A stretch of 51,614 bases of DNA from Acidobacteria bacterium Ga0077553 (GCA_001464575.1 LNFE01000117.1:1-51614), one strand, 5' to 3'; counted from the stretch's first letter, positions 27,437-37,066 are shown. Numbers and translations are program-made. Notes: generated by a model not told the origin, from the sequence alone.

Positions 27437-28853
27437 GGGCGTGGGCCAGGCCGTCGCGGATCTTGCCGAGCCGGGGCAGCAGGCCATCGGTCTGGCAAGT
27501 GGTTTTGCGGTCGGCGTAGAGGATGCCGGCGAGTTGGCGATTGACGACGACCGGCAGCAGGGCGAATACGGCCGGTTGCACCGCCTTGACGAAGGGCGAC
27601 TCGCGAAAGCGGCCATCGGTGAGCAGGTCAACGAGAAGATCCTGCTTCATGACGACGGCCAGAGAGAGGGGCGGCCGTTTGGGGAAGGCGACCGAGGACG
27701 AGAATAGCTTGCGGGCGGCGGCGGCGTCCATGCCCAGAACGCCGGTGGCCTCCATGTTGTCGAGCGCTTTGTTCACTTCGCAGAAAACGGCGCGGTCGAA
27801 CATGTTGGTATCGAGCACGGCTTCGAGCGCCAGGGCCACGGCGCTTTGCCGGTCCACGCCGCCGTCGGCGCGAACGAGCATCTCTTCAAGCGGCTCCTTC
27901 ATTTTCCGGTCCGAGATTTGGAGTCGGTCGGCGCGGACGCCCAAATGGCGGAGGTTGTCCTGCGCCTCTTCGATGGCCCGTTCCATGAGTTTCGGCACCT
28001 GCTGCATCGTCAGGCCGAAGACGCCGCCGTAGGTGGTGACCCAATGGTCGAGGATCTTCTGCTTCTCGACGTCGTCGCAGCGCTGGGAGGCGCCCACGAC
28101 GACATTGCCGAGCTTGGCGGCCAGGGCGATGCGGCTTTCGGGATCGTCCGCGGCTTGGGACTTGAGGATGTCGGGCTCGGAGGTTACCGCCATTTGCGGT
28201 GCGCCATGGAGGCCGAAGCTAGCGAGCACGCCGCGGCCGACCTCATCGAAGGTGAAGCCGGTCTCTTTGCGGCACTCCACCTTTTCCGCCATCAGCTTGC
28301 CTTCGCAGGCGGCGATGATCTTGGCGTACTGCTCCTGGCGATGATAGGCGAACACGATTTCGCCGACGTTGGCGAGCATGCCGGCGAGGTAGGCCTCTTC
28401 AGACAGGCGGCCATCGGTCTTGGTGGTGAGTTGTTTTGAGACGTTGGCGGAGAGCAGCGAGAGCGTCACCAGTTCGACGATACCGGGCGACTTTTTCGCG
28501 TAGTGTTCAAGAAATCTCGAGCTCGCGGCGATATGGGTCAACGCATCGAGGCCCAGCAGAGAGGCCGCATGGGAGACGCTGAGGACCGGGCGGCCGGAGC
28601 GGTTGTAGAGAGCCGAATTCGCCGTCCGGAGGATTCGCAGAGTGAGGGCGACATCCCGCTGAATGGTGTTGGCGAACTTCTGAATGGTGGCGTTCATGTC
28701 GCTGGCAAGGGCGAGAATGGCGCGAACATGTTCGGCACACGCTGGAAAGTCCGGGTCGCTGCGGACCTGTTGGAGAAACACTTCTAGGGGGGTGATTCCT
28801 GACTTCGGGCTATCCTTGTCCACTGGCCCACAGGGTATCATGAAAGGTTGCAT
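27420..28853 (-). CDS. HDOD-domain protein with C-terminal GAF-like domain
   Basis: A 477-residue signalling protein. The HDOD domain (about residues 22-240) lacks the full HD metal motif, as usual for this family, and shows RILRTANSALYN, LLGLDALTHIAASSRFL and LAGMLANVGEIVFA. A helical linker is followed at about 300-477 by a GAF-like domain (KRPPLSLAVVMKQDLLVDL, LLPVVVNRQLAGILYADRK). HDOD proteins often act in c-di-GMP or stress responses as non-catalytic partners. The start is MQPFMIPCG; the internal ATG at 28841 is an alternative. The 5' end overlaps the start codon of the divergent HAD gene. Confidence 0.85.
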   Translation of the reverse strand: MQPFMIPCGPVDKDSPKSGITPLEVFLQQVRSDPDFPACAEHVRAILALASDMNATIQKFANTIQRDVALTLRILRTANSALYNRSGRPVLSVSHAASLLGLDALTHIAASSRFLEHYAKKSPGIVELVTLSLLSANVSKQLTTKTDGRLSEEAYLAGMLANVGEIVFAYHRQEQYAKIIAACEGKLMAEKVECRKETGFTFDEVGRGVLASFGLHGAPQMAVTSEPDILKSQAADDPESRIALAAKLGNVVVGASQRCDDVEKQKILDHWVTTYGGVFGLTMQQVPKLMERAIEEAQDNLRHLGVRADRLQISDRKMKEPLEEMLVRADGGVDRQSAVALALEAVLDTNMFDRAVFCEVNKALDNMEATGVLGMDAAAARKLFSSSVAFPKRPPLSLAVVMKQDLLVDLLTDGRFRESPFVKAVQPAVFALLPVVVNRQLAGILYADRKTTCQTDGLLPRLGKIRDGLAHALTLVR

Positions 28854-29528
28854 CCCCCGCTATTGCTATTTGATATCGACGGAACGCTCGTGCGCCGGGC
28901 GGGCCCGCTGCACCGTGAAGTGCTCGAGGAAGCCGCTCGAGCTGTCACGGGAGTGGCGGCCACGACGGCGAACATTCCGACGCAGGGAATGCTGGATGGG
29001 CAGATCATCACGCTGATGCTGCGCGAAGCCGGCCTGTCCCTGGCCGCTATCAAACGGGCGCTGCCGGCGATTATGGAGAGCGCGCAAAATTCGTACGTTG
29101 AGCGCTGCCCGGACCTGACGAAGAAGGTTTGCCCGGGAGCGCGGAGTGTCTTGCACCGGCTGGCGCGCAAGCAGGTGCGGGCGGGTTTGGTGACCGGCAA
29201 CCTGTCGCGCATCGGTTGGATGAAGATGGAACGGGCGGGGCTGAAGCAGTATCTGCAGTTCGGGGCGTTCGCCGAACTGGCCGATGAGCGACGGAAGCTG
29301 GTGGCCCATGCCCTGCGGATGGCGCGGCGGGAGGGATGGATAACACGGCATTCCACGGTGGCCCTGGTGGGCGACCACGAGAACGATATCCTGGCGGCGC
29401 AGGCCAACGGGATTCCGATTGTTTCGGTGGCGACGGGGGTTTCGCCGGCGGCGGACCTGGCCAAGCTGAATCCGGATTTTTTAATTGATGACCTTCGCAG
29501 TTTCCCCTGGCAGGAATTATCCCTTTGA
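28848..29528 (+). CDS. HAD-family hydrolase, phosphoglycolate phosphatase-like
   Basis: A 226-residue phosphatase of the haloacid dehalogenase superfamily. Motif I is LLFDIDGTL with the nucleophile D9 and D11; motif II is LVTGN; the last motif is LVGDHENDILAAQANG with the metal Asp residues. A helical cap sits between motifs I and II. The start is a TTG at 28848 directly after AAAGG, so another TTG at 28863 (MLFDIDGT) may be the true start. The stop overlaps the next gene by TTGA, so HAD and methyltransferase are translationally coupled, which suggests one job. Substrate unknown. Confidence 0.85.
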   Translation: MHPPLLLFDIDGTLVRRAGPLHREVLEEAARAVTGVAATTANIPTQGMLDGQIITLMLREAGLSLAAIKRALPAIMESAQNSYVERCPDLTKKVCPGARSVLHRLARKQVRAGLVTGNLSRIGWMKMERAGLKQYLQFGAFAELADERRKLVAHALRMARREGWITRHSTVALVGDHENDILAAQANGIPIVSVATGVSPAADLAKLNPDFLIDDLRSFPWQELSL

Positions 29529-30952
29529 GCAAAAGTGAATCGCAGACGCTGGCCGTAAAGCGCGCCCAGGTAGAATTTCATAACTTCGCTTCGCTGGGCG
29601 AACCGGAACGGGCGCAGCGGGTGTATCGAGAGGAGAACGTGCGGCGCGGTGCGCTGCTGCATGGTCATGCTAGCTTTATCGGCTCAATGACGCCGTTCGT
29701 AGAGATCGGCGCGAACGCCGGGCATTCGTCCTATATGCTTTGCAACGAGTTTGGCGCCGACGGCTTCGCGCTGGACATTTCGGCCGATTCGCTGCGCCAC
29801 GGCATTGCGCTGATGGACGAATGGGGCCTTGTGAAAGCGCCGGTGCGGATTGCCGGGGATGCGCTGAATCTGCCGTTTCAGGACAACTCGCTACGGGCGG
29901 TGATCGCCTATCAGATGCTTTCGCAGTTCCAGGACATCGAGGCGGTTTTCGTCGAAGCCAAGCGGGTGCTGGCACCTGGCGGCACGTTCATCTTTGCCGA
30001 AGAGCCGATGCGGCGGAAGCTGTCTTTACGCCTTTATCGCTGCCCCTACTACGACACGATGAAGTGGTGGGAGCGGAAGCTGTACGACTGGGGCCTGCTG
30101 GGATTCTTTGTGCAGGACGTGATCGGCGCGGCGCAGGAAGAGGGCTTTGGCATCCGGCAAAACCATCGGCTGGAGCTGCGGGATTGGCACGCGCTGATGG
30201 TGAAGCATTTTGAAGACATGCAGTTCCGCCTGTTCCTGCCGCAGCGCGGATGGGGCGAGAAGCTGACGCGGTGGATTGGCCAGCGGATCGACAAGGCCGG
30301 TTCGGATTGGGTGCCGGCGCGGCTATTGGGGGGCACGCTGGCGGCGATGTGCAAGAAGTACGGCGAGGCGGAGGTGGACCCGCACGCGCCGTTTGAGTCG
30401 CGGCTGCGCTGCCCGGACTGCTACGCGGGGATGCGCGTGGACGAAGCCGGGACGCTGCATTGCGTGGCATGCACGTATGCGGCGCCCAACGAAGGCGGCG
30501 TGTACAACCTGATCCGCTCGCACGAGAAGCAGCAGCTTTATCCGGGCGACCGGGACGATGTGATTGACTTCACGCTGCCCGGGCACGAGACTAAGTTGCG
30601 CGAAGGCTGGTTTGCGATCGAGGGCAGCTACGGCAATAAGTACCGCTGGATAGGCGAGCGGGCGACGGCCGTGTTGAAGCCGGTGAACACCGAACTGCAG
30701 CGCATCCGCATTCGCGGCCATGTGAGCGCGAGCTTCTTGAAGCCCGGCGCCTTTGTGAAGGCTCGAGTGAACGCCGTTGAGGTCGTGGCATGGCAGGCGG
30801 AGCGTACGGGCCTGTTTATTCTCGAAGCCGACCTGCCGCCGGCGGAAGAGTATCAGGTGGAAATTCTCGCGGGGCCACTTTGGCAGGTGCCGACCGATGA
30901 ACGCCGGTTCACGGTGACCATCAGCATGCTGCGGCTAACCCCCCGCGACTAG
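29525..30952 (+). CDS. SAM-dependent methyltransferase with embedded TRM112-like zinc ribbon
   Basis: A 475-residue protein. The class I methyltransferase fold starts with FVEIGANAGHSS (residues 58-70), then ALDISADSLRHG, a motif IV-like VIAYQMLSQFQDIEAVF and LAPGGTFIFAEEP. At about 296-330 a zinc ribbon appears (LRCPDCYAGMR, then LHCVACTYAAP, ending GVYNLI), much like TRM112/UPF0434 proteins, here fused rather than separate. The last 140 residues are an unrecognised beta-rich domain (RIRIRGHVSASFL, LFILEADLP). The start is a TTG at 29525 overlapping the HAD stop. The acceptor is unknown; the cysteine ribbon may hold or activate it. The end overlaps the convergent gene by 18 bases. Confidence 0.8.
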   Translation: MSKSESQTLAVKRAQVEFHNFASLGEPERAQRVYREENVRRGALLHGHASFIGSMTPFVEIGANAGHSSYMLCNEFGADGFALDISADSLRHGIALMDEWGLVKAPVRIAGDALNLPFQDNSLRAVIAYQMLSQFQDIEAVFVEAKRVLAPGGTFIFAEEPMRRKLSLRLYRCPYYDTMKWWERKLYDWGLLGFFVQDVIGAAQEEGFGIRQNHRLELRDWHALMVKHFEDMQFRLFLPQRGWGEKLTRWIGQRIDKAGSDWVPARLLGGTLAAMCKKYGEAEVDPHAPFESRLRCPDCYAGMRVDEAGTLHCVACTYAAPNEGGVYNLIRSHEKQQLYPGDRDDVIDFTLPGHETKLREGWFAIEGSYGNKYRWIGERATAVLKPVNTELQRIRIRGHVSASFLKPGAFVKARVNAVEVVAWQAERTGLFILEADLPPAEEYQVEILAGPLWQVPTDERRFTVTISMLRLTPRD

Positions 30953-31417
30953 TTTCGTGCCGGTTTCCTGATCGACCAGTTCCAGAGTGCCGGACTGCGG
31001 ATAGTAGACGGCCAGGCAATTGGAGTTGAGCAGGATGGCCATCAGCTTGCCCATGAGAGCGTAGGCCTCATCGTCGGCGGCGCCTTTTTGCAGATCGATC
31101 GACCACCAGCCGCGATGCCGCCGGACGGCGGCGCCGATATCGGCCGACGTCACTTTCGAAGCCAGGTCCTCGACGAACATGCCCCGCATCGCTTGGACGA
31201 CGAACGTCCGGGAGCCGACGACTAAGCGCGGCCATTCGACCGTGAAGGCACCTTCGCCCCAGGCCCGCGTGGCGGCCGAGGTGACGGTGTTCTGGGGCAA
31301 TTCCCGATGGTCCTGCAGCAAAAACACGATCGATACAAGCGGGTCGCCGGGCGCAAACGCGAACAGACCCTTAATCCAGGAAGCAAGACTCACGCCGTGA
31401 TTATAGAATATGGCCAT
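30935..31417 (-). CDS. Hypothetical protein, 160 aa (DUF4261-like?)
   Basis: An alpha/beta protein whose C-terminal half (MGKLMAILLNSNCLAVYYP) and central segment (RTFVVQAMRGMFVEDLASK) loosely resemble DUF4261, a domain of unknown function. The resemblance is by eye and weak. No signal peptide or membrane segment is convincing. The ATG falls in the palindrome ATGGCCAT that also holds the start of the divergent gene, so one of the two starts is probably shifted: a GTG eight codons downstream is a candidate here. Neighbours give no functional clue. Confidence 0.6.
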   Translation of the reverse strand: MAIFYNHGVSLASWIKGLFAFAPGDPLVSIVFLLQDHRELPQNTVTSAATRAWGEGAFTVEWPRLVVGSRTFVVQAMRGMFVEDLASKVTSADIGAAVRRHRGWWSIDLQKGAADDEAYALMGKLMAILLNSNCLAVYYPQSGTLELVDQETGTKLVAGG

Positions 31418-33578
31418 GCGGTTAGCCTTTCTTTTCTTGCTGGCGATGACCGCGTGGGGGCAGAAGAAGTTCTGGGCGTTTCAACCGCTGGAGCCCGCCA
31501 CGGGGTCGATCGACGAGATTTTGAAGCCGCAGGGGACGCCGGTGGCGGACGGGGCGTGGGCGCGGCGGGTGAGTTTTTCGCTGACTGGGCTGCCGCCAGC
31601 CGAAGGGGCACCGAAAGACCGGGCGGCCTACGTGGACAGCCTGCTGGCGAGCCCGCACTACGGCGAGCGGTGGGCGCGGCACTGGCTGGACCTGATGCGC
31701 TACGCCGAGACGAATGGGCACGAATTCGACAACGACAAAAGCGACGCGTGGCGGTACCGCGACTATGTGATCCGGGCGCTGAACGCGGATCTGCCGTATG
31801 ACCAGTTTGTCCGGGAGCACGTGGCCGGGGACCTTCTCGCCATGCCGCGGCTGGCGGCCGACGGTTCGTATCTCGAGTCGCCGATTGCGACGACGTCCTG
31901 GTGGTTTGGCGAGATTTTGAACTCGGCGACGGATTCGGCCAAGTCGCGGGCGGACGCGGTGGACAACCAGATTGACGTGTTTTCGAAGGCGTTTCTGGGA
32001 TTGACGGTGGCTTGCGCGCGATGCCACGACCATAAGTTCGACCCGATTCCAACGGCGGACTACTATGCGCTAGCCGGGGTGATGCATTCGACGAATGTGC
32101 GCGAGGCGGTGATTGATTCGCCGGCGCGGCGGGCGGCGATTGCGGCACAGTTGGGGGCGCGGCCGGAGGCGCGGGGCGTGAAGCTGGCGCTGCGGCCGGG
32201 CGATGAGCTGTTTGCGGGATTTGAGAAGTGGCGGGCCGAGGGGCAGGCGATGGGCGTCAGCCAGGGCGTGGCGAGTTCGTCGCCGCTGGAGGGCGTGGGA
32301 TCGTTGACGTCGGCCAAGTTCAAAATGCCGAAGTTCTATGTGCATGTGCTGATGCAGGGGACGAAGTACCGAAGGCCGCGGGTGGGGGAAGGCGACCTCC
32401 GGTTGACGCTGGTGGCCGATGATTTCAAGAGCTCGCACTGGTACCCGTCGGGGGTGCCGGGCTTTACGTGGAAGTCGCAGCGGATGACGCTGTCGCATGG
32501 GCGGGAGTGTTATTTCGAGTTGGTGGACCGGTCGCGGAACGGATACCTGGGGGTGGCGGCGATTGTGATTTCCGACCATAAGACGCCGCCGGGGATTTTG
32601 GAGAATGCCGCGCTGGCGGCGCCGGGTTCGGTGCCGGGGTTGCCGGAGTCCACGTTCGCGATGATCAGCAGCGAGGAGAACCCGCGGAACGCGAAGCTGC
32701 ATGTGCGGGGGAGTCATCTGGACCTGGGGCCGGAGGTGCCGCGGGGGTTCTTGAAAGTACTTTCGACGCAGAGCCGCGAAGTGAACGGGAGCGGGCGGCT
32801 GGAATTTGCCGATTGGCTGACGCAGGACGCGCAGGCGCTGCTGGCGCGCGTGATGGTGAACCGGGTGTGGAAGCACCATTTTGGCAAGGGGCTGGTGCCG
32901 TCGACGGATAACTTCGGGCTGCTAGGAGACCGGCCGGCGAACCGGGGGCTGCTGGACGGATTGGCGGCGCGATTCATTGCGAGCGGGTGGAAGCTGAAGG
33001 CGTTGCACCGGGAGATTCTGCTTTCGGAGGCCTATGCGAAGACGGTGCCGGTGCGGCGGCTGGAGGCCGAGGCGATTCGGGACGCGATGCTGCAGCTGTC
33101 GGGACGGTTGGACCCGAAGTTGTACGGGCCGAGCGTGATGCCGCATATCAGCGCGTATCAGGACGGGCGGGGGAAGCCGCCTTCGGGGCCGCTGGATGGC
33201 GACGGGCGGCGCAGCATTTACATTCAAGTGCGGCGGAATTTCCTGACGCCGATGTTTTTGGCGTTTGACCATCCGCTGCCGATTTCGGCGATTGGGAACC
33301 GGACGGCGAGCGTGGTGCCGAGTCAGGCGCTGATGCTGCTGAACAATGAGTTTGTGCTGCAGCAGGCGCGGCTGTGGGCGCAGCGGACGATGCGGGAGGG
33401 GCTGGGGCCGGAGGATCTGGTGGCGGCGCTCTATCGCGATGCGTTTGCGCGCGCGCCGAAGGTGACCGAGCAGATTGCGGCGCTGGATTATCTGCGGCAG
33501 CACGGCGATAACGAAGAGTCCCGGGCCGATTTGTGTCACGTTTTGTTCAATACAGCGGAGTTCAGCTATGTTCAATAG
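31416..33578 (+). CDS. DUF1549/DUF1553 protein (planctomycete-cytochrome-related), short form
   Basis: About 720 residues. A signal peptide (MRLAFLFLLAMTAWGQ) leads to the DUF1549 region (HYGERWARHWLDLMRYAET, FVREHVAGDLL, then CARCHDHKFDPIPTADYYAL with a CxxCH). The C-terminal DUF1553 part shows NRVWKHHFGKGLV, LGDRPANRGLLDGL and HREILLSEAY. Many relatives carry an N-terminal cytochrome c domain that is absent here; only about 30 residues separate the signal peptide from DUF1549. An ATG at 31410 is an alternative start. DUF1549 genes are usually paired with a DUF1501 gene, which overlaps here by 11 bases. The proteins are exported; their substrate is unknown, but they are linked to polymer or sulfatase-rich loci. 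Confidence 0.86.
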   Translation: MRLAFLFLLAMTAWGQKKFWAFQPLEPATGSIDEILKPQGTPVADGAWARRVSFSLTGLPPAEGAPKDRAAYVDSLLASPHYGERWARHWLDLMRYAETNGHEFDNDKSDAWRYRDYVIRALNADLPYDQFVREHVAGDLLAMPRLAADGSYLESPIATTSWWFGEILNSATDSAKSRADAVDNQIDVFSKAFLGLTVACARCHDHKFDPIPTADYYALAGVMHSTNVREAVIDSPARRAAIAAQLGARPEARGVKLALRPGDELFAGFEKWRAEGQAMGVSQGVASSSPLEGVGSLTSAKFKMPKFYVHVLMQGTKYRRPRVGEGDLRLTLVADDFKSSHWYPSGVPGFTWKSQRMTLSHGRECYFELVDRSRNGYLGVAAIVISDHKTPPGILENAALAAPGSVPGLPESTFAMISSEENPRNAKLHVRGSHLDLGPEVPRGFLKVLSTQSREVNGSGRLEFADWLTQDAQALLARVMVNRVWKHHFGKGLVPSTDNFGLLGDRPANRGLLDGLAARFIASGWKLKALHREILLSEAYAKTVPVRRLEAEAIRDAMLQLSGRLDPKLYGPSVMPHISAYQDGRGKPPSGPLDGDGRRSIYIQVRRNFLTPMFLAFDHPLPISAIGNRTASVVPSQALMLLNNEFVLQQARLWAQRTMREGLGPEDLVAALYRDAFARAPKVTEQIAALDYLRQHGDNEESRADLCHVLFNTAEFSYVQ

Positions 33579-34835
33579 GCGGCAGTTTTTGGCGATGGCG
33601 CTGGGGGCGCCGCATTTTGCGGCGAAGGCGAAGTCGGTGATTTTTCTGTTCATGGACGGGGGGCCGTCGCAGATGGACACCTTCGACCCGAAGCCGCGGC
33701 TGAACGCCGAGGACGGCAAGCCGCTGCCGTTCCGGCCGCCGACGACGGTGTTCAACATTTCGGACAAGATCCTGGGGTCGCCGTTTGCGTTTAAGCGCTA
33801 TGGGCAATCGGGCACGCCGGTGAGCGAGCTGTTTCCGGAGACGGCGACGTGCGTGGACGACCTGTGCGTGATCCGGAGCATGGTGGCCGACCACTCCGAG
33901 CACACGGCGGCGAACTACTTCATGCATTCGGGCAGCGGCTTTCAGGGGCGGCCGAGCATGGGGGCGTGGGTGAACTATGGCCTGGGGAGCGAGAGCAAGA
34001 ACCTGCCGGGATTCGTAGTGCTGGAGGCGGGGTTGATTCCGCCGGGGGGACTGGATTGTTTCGGGTCGGGGTTTCTGCCGGCGAGCTATCAGGGGACGAT
34101 TTTCAAGCGCGGGGCGACGCCGATTGCGGACTTGCAGCCGCCGCCGGCGGAGCGTCCGAAGCAGAAGGATAAGCTGGCGCTATTGGCGCAGCTGAATAGC
34201 GGGTATGGCGGCAGGCGGCGGTGCCGGAGCTGTTGGATTTGACAGGGGAGAGCGAGACGACCAAGAAGCTGTACGGGATGGACGAGGAGATTACGGCCGA
34301 GTTCGGCAGGGAGTGTTTGCTCTCGCGGCGGTTGGTGGAAAAGGGCGTGCGGTTTGTGGAGCTGTTGACGCCGGCGCGGCCGGGGCTCGACCGGTGGGAT
34401 CAGCATAGCGGCATTGAGAATGGCCACCGGATCAACGCGCGGAGCGTGGATAAGCCGATTGCGGGGTTGCTGAAGGATTTGAAGGCGCGGGGCATGTTGC
34501 AGGATACGCTGGTGGTTTGGGGCGGCGAGTTCGGGCGGACGCCGTGCGCGCAGATGCCGGATAACGGGGACCGGAGCCGCGTGGGCCGGGACCATAATCC
34601 GTACGGCTTCACGATGTGGCTGGCGGGCGGCGGGGTGAAGGGCGGGATGGTGTATGGGGCGACGGATGAGTACGGCTACTTCGCCGTCGAGAACAAAGTC
34701 CATGTTCACGATCTGCATGCGACGATGCTGCATTTGCTGGGTCTCGACCATAAGCGGCTGACGTATCGCTACTCTGGACGCGATATGCGGTTGACCGATG
34801 TGCATGGAAACGTGGTGAAGGAGATTCTCGGGTAA
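33568..34835 (+). pseudogene. DUF1501 protein, broken by internal deletion and frameshift
   Basis: The first part, 33568-34242, encodes MFNRRQFLAMALGAPHFAAK (Tat-type signal), MDGGPSQMDTFDP, HTAANYFMHSGSGFQGRPS and stops soon after LLAQLNS. The second part, from about 34212 to 34835 in another frame, continues as [45 protein letters not shown] and [15 protein letters not shown]. All recognisable family motifs are present except a stretch of about 25 residues expected between LLAQLN and [10 protein letters not shown]. Loss of about 70-76 bases, not a multiple of three, explains both the gap and the frameshift. Both parts are otherwise intact, so the lesion is recent or an assembly artefact. 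Confidence 0.8.
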
Positions 34836-34847
34836 ACTAGGTAGTTC

Positions 34848-35951
34848 ATGCTTTGTGCCGGAATTGTGGGCCTACCGAACGTAGGCAAAAGTACCCTGTT
34901 TAACGCGTTGACCCAGAGCCGGAAGGCGATGGCGGCCAACTATCGCTTCTGTACGATCGAGCCGAATAACGGCATCGTGACGGTGCCGGATGAGCGGCTG
35001 GAGGTGCTGTCGAAGATCAGCGGCTCGCAGAAGCTGGTGCCGAGCGTTTTCGAGTTTGTGGATATTGCCGGCCTGGTGAAGGGCGCGAGCAAGGGCGAGG
35101 GGCTGGGGAACCAGTTTCTGGGCCATATCCGTGAAGTGGACGCGATTGTGCAGGTGGTGCGGTGTTTTGAAAACTCCGATATTGAGCACGTGATGGACAC
35201 GGTGGACCCGATTCGGGACATCGAGGTGATCGATACCGAGCTGATTCTGGCCGACCTTGAGAGCGTGCAGAAACGGCGGCAGCGGAACGCGAAGGCGGCC
35301 AAGTCGGGCGATAAGAAGGCGGCGGCGGAGTTGGAGTTGCTGGACCGGTTGGAGCCGCATTTGAGTTCGGGCAAGCATGCGTTTTCGCTCGAGACGACGG
35401 CGGAGGAAAAGGCGCTGATGAAGCCGCTCTTCCTGCTGACGTACAAGCCGACGCTGTTTGCGTGCAACGTGGCCGAGGGGGACTTGGCGAATCCGGACGC
35501 GAACCCGTGGGTGGGGAAGGTGCGGGAGTTGGCGGCCAAGCACCATGGGTGCGAAGTGGTGGTGGTGTCGGCCGAGATTGAGGCCGAGCTGATGAATCTG
35601 TCGCCGGAGGAGCGGGCCGAGTATTTGGAGAGCCTGGGCGTGAAAGAGGGTGGCGCGGGGAGCCTGATTAAGGCGGCCTACCATTTGTTGGGGCTTCGCA
35701 CCTATTTGACGACGGGCGAGAAGGAGACGCGGGCGTGGACGATCCACGCGGGCGACAAGGCGCCGCAGGCGGCCGCAGTGATTCACTCAGATTTTGAGAA
35801 GGCATTTATTTCGGCCGAGACGATTGCGTATGCCGATCTGGTGGAGCTGGGGAGTTTTGCCGCAGCTCGCGCGGTAGGCAAGCTGCGGACGGAAGGCAAG
35901 GAGTATGTGGTACAGGACGGGGACGTGATGGAGTTCAAGACGTTCGTCTAA
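34848..35951 (+). CDS. ychF: Redox-responsive ATPase/GTPase YchF (Ola1 family)
   Basis: A 367-residue universally conserved P-loop NTPase of the OBG-like family. Motifs are GLPNVGKST (8-16), a switch region with FCTIEPN, DIAGLVKGASKGEGLGN, and the C-terminal TGS domain (TWTIHAGDKAPQAA; FVQDGDVMEFK-like ending VVQDGDVMEFKTF). The family prefers ATP, binds ribosomes and responds to oxidative stress. It stands as a single gene after the DUF1501 relic, 12 bases from its stop, and overlaps mqnE by 4 bases at the 3' end. Confidence 0.97.
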   Translation: MLCAGIVGLPNVGKSTLFNALTQSRKAMAANYRFCTIEPNNGIVTVPDERLEVLSKISGSQKLVPSVFEFVDIAGLVKGASKGEGLGNQFLGHIREVDAIVQVVRCFENSDIEHVMDTVDPIRDIEVIDTELILADLESVQKRRQRNAKAAKSGDKKAAAELELLDRLEPHLSSGKHAFSLETTAEEKALMKPLFLLTYKPTLFACNVAEGDLANPDANPWVGKVRELAAKHHGCEVVVVSAEIEAELMNLSPEERAEYLESLGVKEGGAGSLIKAAYHLLGLRTYLTTGEKETRAWTIHAGDKAPQAAAVIHSDFEKAFISAETIAYADLVELGSFAAARAVGKLRTEGKEYVVQDGDVMEFKTFV

Positions 35952-37066
35952 GTGAGAATTGTGAACGCGGTTTCCGTGCGGACCACCGGACGGTAGAGCG
36001 TGTCGCGTTCGAAGGGCTGGCGGCCGGCTTCGCGAATCAGGCGGAGCAGGTCGCCGCGGCGGAGGTTCTGGCTGGTCGTGGCCCCGGCGTCGTGGTAGAT
36101 CTTCTCTTCGACTACGGTGCCGTCGATATCGTTGGCGCCGAAGCGCTGGGCGATCTGGGCGATCGCCTCGGACATCATCACCCAGTAGGCCTTGATGTGC
36201 GGGATGTTGTCGAGCATCAGGCGGGAGACGGCGATGTTGCGGATATCGTCGAAGCCGGTGGTGGTTGGCAGGTGCGCCATGGCGGTGTTGGCCGGGTGGA
36301 AGGCCAAGGGGATGAAGGTCTGGAAGCCGCCGGTTTCGTCCTGCAGCTCGCGGAGCTTGACGAGATGGTCGACGCGGTCGGCTTCGGTCTCGATGTGGCC
36401 GTAGAGCATGGTGCAGTTCGTCTTGAGGCCGAGCAGGTGCGATTCGCGGGCGATGTCGAGCCATTCGCCGCCGTCGATCTTGTGGTCGCAAATCACGCGG
36501 CGGATGCGCTCGCTGAAGACTTCGGCGCCGCCGCCGGGTTGGGAGTCGATGCCTGCGGCGATCAACCGCTGCAGCACCTCGCGATTGGAGATCTTCATCC
36601 GCTTGGCGAAGTAGGAGATCTCGACCATCGTGAAGGCCTTCAGGTGCACCTGCGGATAACGCTCCTTCAGGCCACGGATCATCTCGCAGTACCAGTCGAG
36701 GGTAAGCTCCGGGTGGAGGCCGCCAACGATGTGAAATTCGCTGACCGCCTCGGTATAGCCCTCTCCGGCGCGATGCCAAACCTCTTCGAGCGACATGGTG
36801 TAGCCGTTCGGATCCTTCGCCTTCTTGCCGAATGCGCAGAGGCGGCAGGAGGCCGTGCAGACGTCCGTCGGGTTGATGTGGCGGTTTACGTTGAAGTACG
36901 TCAGATCGCCATGGAGGCGCTCCCGGACGAGATTGGCCAGGTAGCCGACGCCGAGGATGTCGGGGGATTGATACAGCAACACGCCATCGTCGAATGAGAG
37001 CCGGCGTTCCGTCTGGACTTTCTCGAGGATCGGCAGGAGCCGGGCGTCTTCAAATTGGGGAATCAT
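35948..37066 (-). CDS. mqnE: Aminofutalosine synthase MqnE (radical SAM)
   Basis: First or second step of the futalosine menaquinone pathway: joins 3-[(1-carboxyvinyl)oxy]benzoate with SAM to give aminodeoxyfutalosine. The 372-residue enzyme has the iron-sulfur motif CTASCRLC (C70, C74, C77), FHIVGGLHPELTLDWY, and the typical PGGGAEVFSERIRR and PLAFHPANTAMAHLP. The open frame extends 200 residues upstream, but that part is antisense-like overlap of the UbiA gene. The ATG at 37066 overlaps the UbiA stop (ATGA), so the two are coupled. The 3' end overlaps ychF by four bases. Confidence 0.95.
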   Translation of the reverse strand: MIPQFEDARLLPILEKVQTERRLSFDDGVLLYQSPDILGVGYLANLVRERLHGDLTYFNVNRHINPTDVCTASCRLCAFGKKAKDPNGYTMSLEEVWHRAGEGYTEAVSEFHIVGGLHPELTLDWYCEMIRGLKERYPQVHLKAFTMVEISYFAKRMKISNREVLQRLIAAGIDSQPGGGAEVFSERIRRVICDHKIDGGEWLDIARESHLLGLKTNCTMLYGHIETEADRVDHLVKLRELQDETGGFQTFIPLAFHPANTAMAHLPTTTGFDDIRNIAVSRLMLDNIPHIKAYWVMMSEAIAQIAQRFGANDIDGTVVEEKIYHDAGATTSQNLRRGDLLRLIREAGRQPFERDTLYRPVVRTETAFTILT

